Assembly: GCF_008087665.1 (NCBI RefSeq)
Contig: NZ_CP042912.1
Span: forward strand, 2,480,001 to 2,544,000
Direction: 5' to 3'
DNA length: 64,000 nucleotides
Source: Mariniblastus fucicola
Lineage (GTDB): Bacteria; Planctomycetota; Planctomycetia; Pirellulales; Pirellulaceae
This document shows, one piece after another, positions 1-7,572 of this stretch. Below the pieces are notes generated by a model. It was not told the origin of the DNA. It did not search any database and was given only the letters and a program-made list of their open reading frames with translations. Position 1 is the stretch's first letter; each line of letters starts with the position of its first letter. The position numbers were made by a program, and so were the translations under genes.

Positions 1-101
1 GCATGACCATTAATGGAAAGCCGTTCTCTGGCACGTTCGATCATCATGGACATGGCCACGAAGGAGAAGGAGAAGATAGCCACGCCGGACACAATCATTA
101 G
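1..101 (+). CDS. C-terminal end of a His-rich protein (5' truncated by window)
   Basis: An open frame enters from the window edge (codons in phase from base 3) and stops at TAG 99-101. The visible tail is rich in histidine, acidic residues and glycine and ends in SHAGHNH. The downstream His-rich protein carries nearly the same string (AHAGHNH) in its own tail, so the two are probably paralogues or share a metal-binding tail. The start and the rest of the protein lie outside the window, so no function can be read directly. A role in periplasmic metal binding is inferred from composition and from the metal ATPase nearby. Confidence 0.55.
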   Translation, partial: MTINGKPFSGTFDHHGHGHEGEGEDSHAGHNH

Positions 102-222
102 AAATGAAAATGCAACCTGTTCGCAGGTTGAACTCGAGCGAAATGGAATTCGTACCTGGCGACCTCTGGGCCGCAAGATTAAAAGCCTCAGAACAATTTT
201 TAACTTTGATAAAGGACTGAAC

Positions 223-1077
223 ATGAAAACTTCATTCGTCGCAATTTTGTTGCTTTCAGCTTGCGTCGTCTTTGCGACATCAAACGCAAACGCGCAGCAA
301 CAGACCACTCAACAGCAACAACAGACCACTCAACAGCAACAACAGACCACTCAACAGCAACAACAGACTACCCAACAGCTGCAGCAAACTAACCAGCAAA
401 ATTCGGCTCAAGCCGCCAATGCCGCCACTCAACCACAGGTTGTCAAGAAAGTCGGATTTCGAATGGCCAATTGGCGCACCATTCATGGCGATGGCACGAA
501 AGCAACAACCGATCTGGTAACGACGTTGCAGAAAATTGGTTGTGAAGTCAAACAGGACAACCACGGCAACCATACTGACATCTCCTTCAGATGCCCCAGT
601 TGGAAAACCGTCAGCGTCCAAAACGACGACCAATCAAACCAGTGGCATCAGTGGTTGGTGGACAACGAGTTTGAAACCGTCGTTCTCAATCCACCGGCAG
701 CAACAAAATTGCCAACAGTCAAGATTCGCATGGCTGCTTGGAAAACGATTCACGCTCGCAGTGCGCAGCAAGCTCAAGCGTTGAAAGAAACCTACGAGCT
801 AATAGGCTGCGAAGCCGTCGTTGACAGCCATGGCGACCACATCGACCTCAAATTCCGTTGTCCAAATTGGACAACCGTGGCTTTGGTAAACTCACAAGCC
901 GCTCACGTTTGGCAAGACTGGCTGAACAAGTCCGGTTTCGAAACGCAGCATGATCACTCGGCAGACGGCCACGACGCTCACGCCGGACACAATCACGGAG
1001 CAACCGGTCACGCAGGTCACGACCATAGCCATGACGATCATTCCGGACACAACCATGAGGGTCACGATCACAAATAA
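223..1077 (+). CDS. Secreted His-rich protein with two copies of an unknown domain
   Basis: I place the start at ATG 223, because it is preceded by AAAGGA and opens a good signal peptide (MKTSFVAILLLSACVVFA..ANA). An in-frame start at base 13 would only add a non-signal leader. The mature protein (284 residues with leader) begins with a Gln/Thr tract of about 30 residues. Two tandem copies of a roughly 75-residue domain follow, each with R-M-A-x-W-(R/K)-T-I-H, a G-C, a D-x-H-G-(N/D)-H and an F-R-C-P-x-W motif. The tail of about 40 residues is nearly all His, Asp, Gly and Ala. I do not recognise the domain. Conserved Cys and His in each copy plus the His-rich tail suggest periplasmic binding of a transition metal, in line with the neighbouring P1B ATPase. 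Confidence 0.8.
   Translation: MKTSFVAILLLSACVVFATSNANAQQQTTQQQQQTTQQQQQTTQQQQQTTQQLQQTNQQNSAQAANAATQPQVVKKVGFRMANWRTIHGDGTKATTDLVTTLQKIGCEVKQDNHGNHTDISFRCPSWKTVSVQNDDQSNQWHQWLVDNEFETVVLNPPAATKLPTVKIRMAAWKTIHARSAQQAQALKETYELIGCEAVVDSHGDHIDLKFRCPNWTTVALVNSQAAHVWQDWLNKSGFETQHDHSADGHDAHAGHNHGATGHAGHDHSHDDHSGHNHEGHDHK
301..384 (+). repeat. 21-bp tandem repeat coding for a Gln/Thr tract
   Basis: Copies of CAGACCACTCAACAGCAACA plus one A begin at 301, 322 and 343, with a diverged partial copy at 364. They encode QTTQQQQ units just after the signal peptide. The unit is a multiple of three, so copy-number change would keep the reading frame. Confidence 0.9.
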
Positions 1078-1113
1078 CCCAACTTGGTAAAAAGATGTCG
1101 TCTCCAAATGAAA

Positions 1114-1139
1114 CAGGGCGGCCTGATTTGGCCGCCCTG
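1114..1139 (+). terminator. Hairpin terminator after the His-rich gene
   Basis: A perfect 10-bp stem (CAGGGCGGCC / GGCCGCCCTG) with a 6-base loop lies 37 bp after the stop at 1077. It is followed by TATTATTC rather than a clean T-run, so it is a probable but not ideal intrinsic terminator. Confidence 0.6.
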
Positions 1140-1588
1140 TATTATTCATCTTGAATCGAAATCGATTCCATTATCGGTGGATATCAAAATGCGTCGTCGT
1201 GTGTGGGACTACGTCAAGGTGATTACCGTGCGGAACGACGTGATTGTGCGTTGTTGTATGAGGCACGACTTGCGGAACACGATGCAAATGTGTTGTCGTG
1301 TGAGGCACCACGTCAACGTGATTGCGGTGCGGCACTAGATGGTTGTGCGTCGTCGTATGTGGTACGTATTGTGGGCGAAAGCTTTGCTGAGGGATGAACT
1401 GCTGCTGAGGAACAATCTGTTGTTGTGGAATGTAGGTCTGTTGTTGTGGAATGTAGTTGGTGACGTGTGACTGGTGAAGCGTGTGGTTTTGGAAATGCGG
1501 TTGATATGTCGTATGAGGTACAGCATGTACGTGAGTCGTTGTGTGCGGAACGGCATGCAGATGATTTCCATGTCGAACGACATCGGTG

Positions 1589-1619
1589 TGTGCGATAGCC
1601 CAAGACTGGCGGACTCCGG
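1589..1619 (+). repeat. Left terminal inverted repeat of the IS
   Basis: 31 bp, starting TGTGCGATAGCCC and ending GGCGGACTCCGG. It matches the reverse complement of 2847-2877 at 30 of 31 positions. Confidence 0.9.
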
Positions 1620-1652
1620 CGGAAGATAAGAGAATCCGCTTTGGAGGAAGCA

Positions 1653-1958
1653 ATGTCAAGCAATGGAAAACGCACACGCCGGACTTTTTCAGAAGAGTTC
1701 AAGCGTGATGCGGTCAATCTGATCGTCAGTGAGGGCTACTCGTTTCGAGCCGCCGCTGAAGCCGTCAATGTCAACGAGAACAGCCTTCGAAGCTGGCATA
1801 GAAAGTATGCTCCGGAGCCTGAACCTTGCGGTCCCGAGGCATCGCTGCAACAGGTTCTTGAAGAGAACAAACGCCTTCGCAAGCAGCTGAAGCGTGCGGA
1901 ACTGGAACGTGAAATCCTAAAAAAGGCGACGGCGTACTTCGCAAAGGAGTCGCAGTGA
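1653..1958 (+). CDS. IS3-family transposase OrfA (HTH protein)
   Basis: The 101-residue product is the DNA-binding half of an IS3-type transposase. Start ATG 1653 is chosen because GGAGG lies just upstream. The N-terminal half holds the usual helix-turn-helix (R-R-T-F-S-E-E-F-K-R-D-A-V through S-L-R-S-W). The C-terminal part is a leucine-zipper-like helix (L-E-E-N-K-R-L-R-K-Q-L-K-R-A-E-L) ending in the familiar EREILKKATAYFAKE. Its stop overlaps the start of OrfB. In this family OrfA alone binds the ends, and the frameshift product OrfAB catalyses transposition. Confidence 0.95.
   Translation: MSSNGKRTRRTFSEEFKRDAVNLIVSEGYSFRAAAEAVNVNENSLRSWHRKYAPEPEPCGPEASLQQVLEENKRLRKQLKRAELEREILKKATAYFAKESQ
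1919..1925 (+). promoter_or_regulatory. Programmed -1 frameshift site A AAA AAG
   Basis: The heptamer lies in the correct phase of orfA (CTA AAA AAG at 1917-1925). After slippage, the -1 frame is open through to orfB with no stop. This is the standard signal for making the OrfAB fusion in IS3 elements. Confidence 0.85.
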
Positions 1959-2839
1959 AGTACGCGTGGATCAAACAACATCGCGACCAGTATTGCATCA
2001 CGCTGATGTGTGAAATCTTCGGTGTCAGCAAGAGCGGCTACTACGATTCGATTGATCGGCCCGAGAGTAAACGTGCGGTTCGTTCTCGCGCGATTCGCGA
2101 ATCTGTGAAACAGGTCTACGAAGAATCAGGGCAGATCTACGGCAGCTACAAGATCGCTGAGGAACTTGCTAACGACGCTCAACTGGAAACGGCTTGTCGC
2201 AACACGGTAGCGACAGCCATGCGAGAAATGGGGCTTAAAAGCTGTGTTTCGCGACAGTTCAAACCAACGACGACCAAGTCAGACCCTGACAAAAAGCCTG
2301 CTGAGAATCTTCTCTCCCAGGAGTTTGATGCCGAGGCTCCGAATCGCAAGTGGGTGGCAGACATCACTTACTTGCCGACGGCCGGTGGTTGGGTTTACCT
2401 CGCTGTAGTGCTGGACCTGTTCAGCCGCAAAGTTGTCGGTTGGCAGATGAGCGATCGATTGACGACACAGATCGTTACCGAAGCCTTGAGGAAAGCGATT
2501 GAATCCAGACGGCCAGAGTCCGGAACGCTGCTTCATCACAGCGACCGAGGCTGTCAGTACACCAGCGACGCGTTTCAGGGAATTCTTCGCACGCTGAACA
2601 TTCAGTGCTCGATGAGCCGAACAGGATGCTGTTACGACAATGCCGTCATGGAGCGCTTCTTCTGGTCGCTGAAGCACGAATGGACGAAACATCGTCGCTA
2701 CGGAAACCTTGAAGAGGCTCGCATGAGCGTCTTCAAATACATCGAGGCGTTTTACAACTCGAAGAGAATTCATCAAACTCTGGGATACCAGACGCCCGAA
2801 GAATTCGAAAGAAACTATCGTGCAGCTTTAGCTGCTTAA
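1955..2839 (+). CDS. IS3-family transposase OrfB (DDE integrase domain)
   Basis: The 294-residue product starts at GTG 1955, overlapping the stop of orfA by four bases and lying in the -1 frame. It has the HTH_21 region (S-G-Y-Y-D, then I-Y-G-S-Y-K-I) and then the integrase catalytic core. The first Asp is in W-V-A-D-I-T-Y, the second in L-H-H-S-D-R-G-C-Q-Y-T-S, and Glu in N-A-V-M-E-R-F-F-W-S-L-K. The C-terminal R-I-H-Q-T-L-G-Y motif is also present. Length and motifs are complete. It is probably translated mainly as a frameshift fusion with OrfA, and internal initiation at GTG would give OrfB alone. Confidence 0.95.
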   Translation: MKYAWIKQHRDQYCITLMCEIFGVSKSGYYDSIDRPESKRAVRSRAIRESVKQVYEESGQIYGSYKIAEELANDAQLETACRNTVATAMREMGLKSCVSRQFKPTTTKSDPDKKPAENLLSQEFDAEAPNRKWVADITYLPTAGGWVYLAVVLDLFSRKVVGWQMSDRLTTQIVTEALRKAIESRRPESGTLLHHSDRGCQYTSDAFQGILRTLNIQCSMSRTGCCYDNAVMERFFWSLKHEWTKHRRYGNLEEARMSVFKYIEAFYNSKRIHQTLGYQTPEEFERNYRAALAA

Positions 2840-2846
2840 CATGAAA

Positions 2847-2877
2847 CCGGAGTCCGCCGGTCTTGGGCTATCGCACA
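2847..2877 (-). repeat. Right terminal inverted repeat of the IS
   Basis: Reads CCGGAGTCCGCCGG..GCTATCGCACA on the plus strand. It is the partner of 1589-1619 with one mismatch. Confidence 0.9.
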
Positions 2878-3108
2878 GGATCAATTTCAATTTCAACATC
2901 GGAAACTCCAGAAAATAAGAAGTGCCCATTTCAGGGCGTGATAGAGATCGACGGTACGCCGTAATTCTATCGGTGGATTGATCAACTGCAATGAAAATCA
3001 GGCGGCTGGGGTAGTAAAGTCAGAACGTGAACTCGGGTCGCCAAGTGCCTTGATCTGGCAAGTCGAAAAGGTGGTTTTCACCAATGCAAAGGAGTTATTG
3101 AGGCAGAT

Positions 3109-5610
3109 ATGAACAAGACCAAAATTGATATCGAATTGGCCTTGCCAGACGTAACCGATTTACGCGATCAGTGCATTGCCCGGTTGAACGGGATGCTTGA
3201 GTCTCGTATTGGAATCGATAAGGCCCATGTTCGTGAGCACGATGGGGATGTAGACAAAAGAATCTGCATTCACTTTGATCCAAACAGGATTTCCATAGGC
3301 GAGATTCGACAGTTTGCGATTCAGGCAGGCACCGAATTGGGAAATCGATACGGCCACTTGCTTTTGAAGTCAGCGGCGATGGATGCGCGAAAAGCTCGAA
3401 GGTTCAACGATCAACTTTCCCAGATCAAAGGCGTGCTCGACAGTGGAGTATCCGCCAATGGAATCATTCGAATTGAATTCGCGAAAGACATGACGACTGC
3501 ATCTTCAGTTCTCGATGGTGTCAAGCAACTGGGAATCCGGGTAGACAAGCAACTTGTTCCCCTGGGTGAACCGCCCAAGACCGACAGAGAGCATACCGAT
3601 CACGATCATGACCATGACGACGCCCATGACCATAAAAAGTCAGGTGGAGCTCACGACCATAAGCATGGCGGGATTTTCGGTGAACGATCCGAATTGATTT
3701 TCGCGATCATTTGCGGAGTGTTATTGCTAACCGGCTGGTTGATAAGCTTCTCGTCGTCGATCAACACCTGGATTTCTTGGGCGTTCTACGCCGGAGCCTA
3801 TTTCTTTGGCGGCTATTACATCGTCCGCGAGGCAATCGAAAAAATCCTGCTGCGGCGGTTTGAAATTGACTTTCTGATGATCGTCGCCGCGATCGGAGCG
3901 GCAATCCTTGGTGCTTGGGCAGAAGGTGCCTTACTGCTGTTCCTGTTCGCCATTGGGCATGCACTTGAAAACTATGCCATGGGCCGTGCCAGACAAGCGA
4001 TCGAAGCCCTCGCCAACCTAGCTCCCGAAACTGCTGTTGTTCGGCGCAACGAATCGACTCAGGAGATACCCGTTGAAGAACTTGTTCGCGGCGACATCGT
4101 GGTTGTCAAAACCAACGAACGAATCGCGGCAGACGGTTTCGTTGTCAAAGGTCAAAGCAGCGTCGATCAAGCAGCCATCACTGGTGAAAGCGTGCCAGTC
4201 GACAAACAACCTGTCGTCGATCCAGTGGAAGCTGCAAAAAATCCGTCGGCACTTGCTCCCGAGAACCGAGTATTCGCGGGCACGATCAACCAAAGCGGTT
4301 CCCTCGAAATTCACGTAACTCAATTGGCCAGCGAATCGACACTTGCCCGCGTCGTCACAATGGTCAGCGAAGCGGAAACGCAGCAATCACCGACGCAACA
4401 ATTCACTGACAAGTTTGAAAAGTTTTTCGTCCCGGCTGTGGTGGCTTTGGCAGTGTTGTTGATGTTCGCTTTTTTAATGATTGACGAACCATTTTCCGCT
4501 TCGTTTTATCGAGCGATGGCGGTGCTCGTTGCCGCTAGTCCATGCGCTCTTGCCATCGCCACCCCCAGTGCCGTCCTCAGTGGAGTTGCCCGGGCGGCTC
4601 GTGGTGGCGTCTTGATTAAAGGCGGTGGCCCGTTGGAAAACCTTGGCCGACTGACTGCAATCGCTTTCGACAAAACAGGCACTCTTACAGAAGGTAAGCC
4701 CCGCATCACCGACGTCGTTCCATACGGTGACGTTTTCGCGGATGACTTTTTGAAAACCGCAATTGCCGTTGAGAAGCTGAGCGACCATCCATTGGCCGCT
4801 GCCGTTGTTCGCGACGGGCTTGAAAAGCTAACCGGAACGTCAATTTCTGAAGCAACCGACCTCCAGAGTATCACCGGTCGCGGCATCAAAGCTACCGTCG
4901 ACGGCCAACCGGTTTTCATTGGCAAAGACGATCTGTTTGCCGAAGTTGATGGCCCGGCGTTACCTGATGACCTGCGTACAACGGTCGAGAACCTCGAAAG
5001 CCAGGGACGTACAACAATGATCGTTCGCCGCGGTGAACAATACCTCGGTATCATTGGCCTGATGGATACGCCTCGCGAAGCTGCCAAAACAATGATCGCG
5101 AATCTGCGCGAACTTGGCATCGAGCGAATGATTATGATCTCCGGCGACAATCAACAAGTTGCCAATGCGGTAGCCAAAGAGGTCGGAATCGACGATGCTT
5201 GGGGCGACTTGATGCCTGACGACAAAGTTGATTCGATTAAGAAACTGCGATCTGAAGGTGATGTGGCAATGGTCGGCGATGGAGTCAACGACGCGCCAGC
5301 GATGGCCAACGCAACCGTGGGAATCGCGATGGGAGCCGCGGGTTCTGATGTCGCTTTGGAAACTGCCGACGTCGCCTTGATGGCAGACGAACTTTCACAT
5401 CTACCCTTTGCAGTCGGTCTCAGCCGTCAAACCAGCCGGATCATCCGCCAAAATCTCTGGTACAGTCTCGGCATGGTCGCCATCCTCGTCCCCGCCACCA
5501 TCCTCGGCCTCAACATCGGTTTTGCAGTGATACTTCACGAAGGTTCAACACTTGTTGTGGTCATCAATGCACTTCGATTGTTGGTCTACAAAAACTCGGT
5601 TGGTAATTAG
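3109..5610 (+). CDS. P1B-4-type heavy-metal-exporting ATPase
   Basis: This 833-residue inner-membrane pump uses ATP to move divalent metal out of the cytoplasm. Residues 1-155 look like two degenerate HMA-like folds without CxxC. A His-rich segment (about 162-187) follows, then transmembrane helices. The core motifs are S-P-C at 477-479 in the metal-binding helix, the phosphorylated D521 in DKTGTLTEG, H-P-L-A, and GDGVNDAP at 723-730. The last helix has HEGST at 810-814. SPC plus HEG(G/S)T is the P1B-4 signature, a subgroup linked to Co2+, Zn2+ and sometimes Fe2+ export, and differs from the CPC of Cu, Zn/Cd and Pb pumps. It sits beside His-rich secreted proteins, so a metal-resistance locus is likely. 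Substrate is inferred. Confidence 0.92.
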   Translation: MNKTKIDIELALPDVTDLRDQCIARLNGMLESRIGIDKAHVREHDGDVDKRICIHFDPNRISIGEIRQFAIQAGTELGNRYGHLLLKSAAMDARKARRFNDQLSQIKGVLDSGVSANGIIRIEFAKDMTTASSVLDGVKQLGIRVDKQLVPLGEPPKTDREHTDHDHDHDDAHDHKKSGGAHDHKHGGIFGERSELIFAIICGVLLLTGWLISFSSSINTWISWAFYAGAYFFGGYYIVREAIEKILLRRFEIDFLMIVAAIGAAILGAWAEGALLLFLFAIGHALENYAMGRARQAIEALANLAPETAVVRRNESTQEIPVEELVRGDIVVVKTNERIAADGFVVKGQSSVDQAAITGESVPVDKQPVVDPVEAAKNPSALAPENRVFAGTINQSGSLEIHVTQLASESTLARVVTMVSEAETQQSPTQQFTDKFEKFFVPAVVALAVLLMFAFLMIDEPFSASFYRAMAVLVAASPCALAIATPSAVLSGVARAARGGVLIKGGGPLENLGRLTAIAFDKTGTLTEGKPRITDVVPYGDVFADDFLKTAIAVEKLSDHPLAAAVVRDGLEKLTGTSISEATDLQSITGRGIKATVDGQPVFIGKDDLFAEVDGPALPDDLRTTVENLESQGRTTMIVRRGEQYLGIIGLMDTPREAAKTMIANLRELGIERMIMISGDNQQVANAVAKEVGIDDAWGDLMPDDKVDSIKKLRSEGDVAMVGDGVNDAPAMANATVGIAMGAAGSDVALETADVALMADELSHLPFAVGLSRQTSRIIRQNLWYSLGMVAILVPATILGLNIGFAVILHEGSTLVVVINALRLLVYKNSVGN

Positions 5611-5652
5611 ACACATGAGTCAGCCGTGACCAAGTCAGAACTTGCCTCCTTT

Positions 5653-5681
5653 GTTGCAGCAGGAAGCTTCTGCCATGCAAC
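5653..5681. other. Hairpin downstream of the metal ATPase
   Basis: GTTGCAGCAG pairs with CTGC-CA-TGCAAC around AAGCTT, a 10-bp stem with a 2-base bulge, 42 bp after the ATPase stop. No T-run follows, so it is at most a weak terminator or an RNA-stabilising end. Confidence 0.4.
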
Positions 5682-5903
5682 CAACAATCGCTTCAGAGTT
5701 GCATCATTCAACGACATGTTGTCGCATCCGGTATCAAATGCGCACTCTTGGAATGCTCCCACGCAGTTTGAGCCTCGCTTTAAATCGTTGCGTGACAGTT
5801 GTTTCAATTTTCGCAACTCGGGTTTGATCTTCGCCGTCTATTTCACACGAAAAACTAATTCCCCACGATCAATCCGGCTTAACGATTGAAAAATGCTGAT
5901 CCA

Positions 5904-5959
5904 GAAAGTAGCGTTGAGAGTCGGCTCGGGGTGGCGAGCAGTTCGTCGACGCTACTTTC
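5904..5959. repeat. Long imperfect hairpin, possibly attC-like
   Basis: GAAAGTAGCGTTGA (5904-5917) pairs with TCGACGCTACTTTC (5946-5959): 14 bp with one G.T wobble. Inside lies a second stem (GCTCG / CGAGC) around a 6-base loop, separated by an unpaired 6-base stretch on each side. This fold resembles a short attC site. Its arm CGCTACT recurs at the left end of the cassette array (CGCTACTCCC on the minus strand at 8920-8911). No T-run, so not an obvious terminator. Confidence 0.45.
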
Positions 5960-6046
5960 GCATCAACGGCTTGGCTCTCCCAATTCGCACGCAGATTCGC
6001 TAAATTGAAAGGCGGAATGCGTCATATTACATGAGGGGCTTTTAGC

Positions 6047-7162
6047 ATTTCTGAACCAACAAATTCATTCGATATAGGTATCTGGCAACGCCCAAGTTAC
6101 CAGTTCCGTTCGCTGCCAATCGACATTCGTTGGGAAGTCACCCGGCGGCATCCGACTTACCAAGCTTTTTGGCAACCGATTGAGGTTGACTTCGATTTGA
6201 GTGTAGAAGACAAGACGTTGGCCGAGACTCATCTTGAAAGGCTTGCCCAGGTATTGCTCACGGCCATTAACGTCAGCCCAATAGGCTGCGATCCAGCCCT
6301 CGACTTTGAACAGCTTGGTAGCGAACATCTCAAAAGTGGCTGGATGTCAGGCGCGGTGCACCCGCTGTCCAACCGACAACTGTTATCTGTGCTCATGGCA
6401 TATCTCCCCAAAGAGACTCTTGCTGAAGTTGGCCTGTGCATGATGCACGCTGGGCTCGAGAAAGACATTGATGGAGAACCGCGTAAACTTCGTGAGATCA
6501 GAAATCTCATTAATTTGGATTGCGCCGGACTGGATAGCTATCCAGATCACCCATTCGTTTCGATTAACCCAGCAGCTTCCTCTCGTGACATCAAGGACTC
6601 CATGAATCAGCTTTTGGCGGAGTGGAAAAGGGAACAAGGACTATCCGAACAACGAATCCCATCAAAAGAAAAACTGGAAACCTATCTTCAAGTCTGGGAC
6701 GACCGAGAGGGTTGGTTTAAGGGGGAATATATTCGCGCGCGTGAAATGACATTCAGTGAAATTGCCAACCGGAATGATAGGTCCATCAAAACCGTTCACA
6801 ACCAGTACAAAAGTGGCTTTCAGTTGATCACGGGGCACGAATATTCAGTCGACAATTGGTCCGAGCTGTTTGGCCCTCTAAAAGTTAGTGAGATTTTTGG
6901 TGATTTTGGTCGTGCGACGCGGCTCCGTCCGCTTATTCAAAAAACAAGACGCGCGATTCCTGAGTCGGTAATCTCCTCTGGCCAGCTTCCTGGTTTCATT
7001 TCACGAAATTCTTGCACCGAAGAAATCCCCGCCGAGGGGTTGTTCCGGCAGATCAAGCAATTAATTGCTGCCGAAAAAAGCGATCAAGAGATCGCTGAAG
7101 AACTGGATCTCCAACATCCAGAGTATCTGCCTCTGCTGCGCCGCCGGTTCGACGAAATCTAA
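6047..7162 (+). CDS. Unknown regulator-like protein of the integration module (probable ATT start)
   Basis: I do not recognise a named family. The frame is open from 6035 and has no ATG, GTG or TTG before TTG 6197, yet the translation of 6047-6196 looks like real protein (WQRPSYQF..WEVTRRHPTYQAFW). GAGGGG at 6033-6038 sits eight bases before ATT 6047, so I propose ATT as the start (371 residues); TTG 6197 would give 321. The N-terminal R-R-H-P-x-Y-x-x-F-W recalls the R-R-N-P-x-Y motif of regulators in proteobacterial integrative elements. A helix-turn-helix-like stretch (T-F-S-E-I-A-N-R-N-D-R-S-I-K-T-V) lies in the second half. It is followed by an excisionase-like gene and an integrase in the same direction, so a regulator or accessory protein of that module is likely. 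Confidence 0.65.
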   Translation: MSEPTNSFDIGIWQRPSYQFRSLPIDIRWEVTRRHPTYQAFWQPIEVDFDLSVEDKTLAETHLERLAQVLLTAINVSPIGCDPALDFEQLGSEHLKSGWMSGAVHPLSNRQLLSVLMAYLPKETLAEVGLCMMHAGLEKDIDGEPRKLREIRNLINLDCAGLDSYPDHPFVSINPAASSRDIKDSMNQLLAEWKREQGLSEQRIPSKEKLETYLQVWDDREGWFKGEYIRAREMTFSEIANRNDRSIKTVHNQYKSGFQLITGHEYSVDNWSELFGPLKVSEIFGDFGRATRLRPLIQKTRRAIPESVISSGQLPGFISRNSCTEEIPAEGLFRQIKQLIAAEKSDQEIAEELDLQHPEYLPLLRRRFDEI

Positions 7163-7281
7163 ACCTGCTCTGAATTCGCAGGCCGCTCTACTCAGAGCAC
7201 GCATTTTCATTGGAAATTTTGCGCGCGCGTTAAATGGGAAAGACCAGAGATTGAACATTAATCTCGTTGTCGAGGCATTCA

Positions 7282-7548
7282 ATGCCAGCAAACTCCCACA
7301 CAAAACAATTTTTATCTGTCGCTGAGTTTTCCCAATTGACTGGCGACTCGCAGTCGACTGTTCGACGCGAAATTCGCGCGGGCAATCTGCCTTATCGCCA
7401 GAGCGGGCCGCGAAAGAAGATCAAGATTCCAATCGCAGCTCTTGAAAATCCATCCATCGAACGCAACCCGCAACAAATTGAACCCCCAAAACAAGTTGAC
7501 GATCAAACCGAAACTTTTTCCGGCCCGCAACCTGATTGGTTGAGCTAA
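7282..7548 (+). CDS. Small excisionase-like helix-turn-helix protein
   Basis: The 88-residue product has an N-terminal winged-helix/HTH of the MerR-excisionase type (F-L-S-V-A-E-F-S-Q-L-T-G-D-S-Q-S-T-V-R-R, then R-A-G-N-L-P-Y). A basic patch and a Pro/Gln-rich tail follow. ATG 7282 is preferred because GAGG lies just upstream; TTG 7267 is an alternative. It sits 24 bp before the tyrosine recombinase gene and very probably works with it. In such pairs the small protein bends DNA at the attachment site, steers recombination towards excision, and may also repress its own promoter. Confidence 0.75.
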   Translation: MPANSHTKQFLSVAEFSQLTGDSQSTVRREIRAGNLPYRQSGPRKKIKIPIAALENPSIERNPQQIEPPKQVDDQTETFSGPQPDWLS

Positions 7549-7572
7549 TTAAAATCAAAACAAGAGGACAAA

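Larger units (their letters stand above)
1589..2877 (+). mobile_element. IS3-family insertion sequence
   Basis: The element is 1289 bp and bounded by 31-bp terminal inverted repeats that differ at one position and begin TGTGCGATAGCCCAAGAC. It carries the two overlapping reading frames typical of IS3 elements, with an A6G slippery site between them. Both frames are intact, so the element may still be active. The flanks (GGTG on the left, GGAT on the right) show no 3-5 bp target duplication, which suggests a later rearrangement or deletion at one end. Confidence 0.95.
1171..2899 (-). pseudogene. His-repeat protein gene interrupted by an IS3-family element
   Basis: On the minus strand, 1588 down to 1171 encodes about 139 residues built from repeats of VPHTTTH, NH-x-DVVPHTTTH and IPQQQ units, ending at a stop at 1171. 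Its 5' side is replaced by the insertion sequence at 1589-2877; any reading that starts inside the element is a fusion artefact. Beyond the element, ATG 2899 with a GGAG seven bases upstream opens M-L-K-L-K-L-I and runs into the element, and is probably the original start. No target-site duplication is seen, and joining the two sides does not restore a full signal peptide, so some of the 5' end seems to be lost. It was probably a secreted His-rich metal-binding protein like its neighbours. Confidence 0.6.
5611..6046. other. Intergenic stretch with two hairpins, no gene seen
   Basis: Short frames here have no recognisable content. The stretch holds two inverted repeats. One is at 5653-5681, the other a larger one at 5904-5959. 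A GAGGGG ribosome-binding-like sequence at 6033-6038 precedes the next gene. Confidence 0.6.

Noticed and set aside
280-633. 117-codon open frame on the minus strand
   Set aside because: Antisense to the Gln/Thr repeat of the His-rich gene; poly-Leu translation is a by-product of the repeat.
1586-2881. Target-site duplication around the IS element
   Set aside because: The flanking bases (GGTG and GGAT) do not match over 3-5 bp for any reasonable placement of the ends.
5626-5889. 87-codon open frame after the metal ATPase
   Set aside because: No ribosome-binding site, no recognisable motif, and it crosses a hairpin; treated as non-coding.
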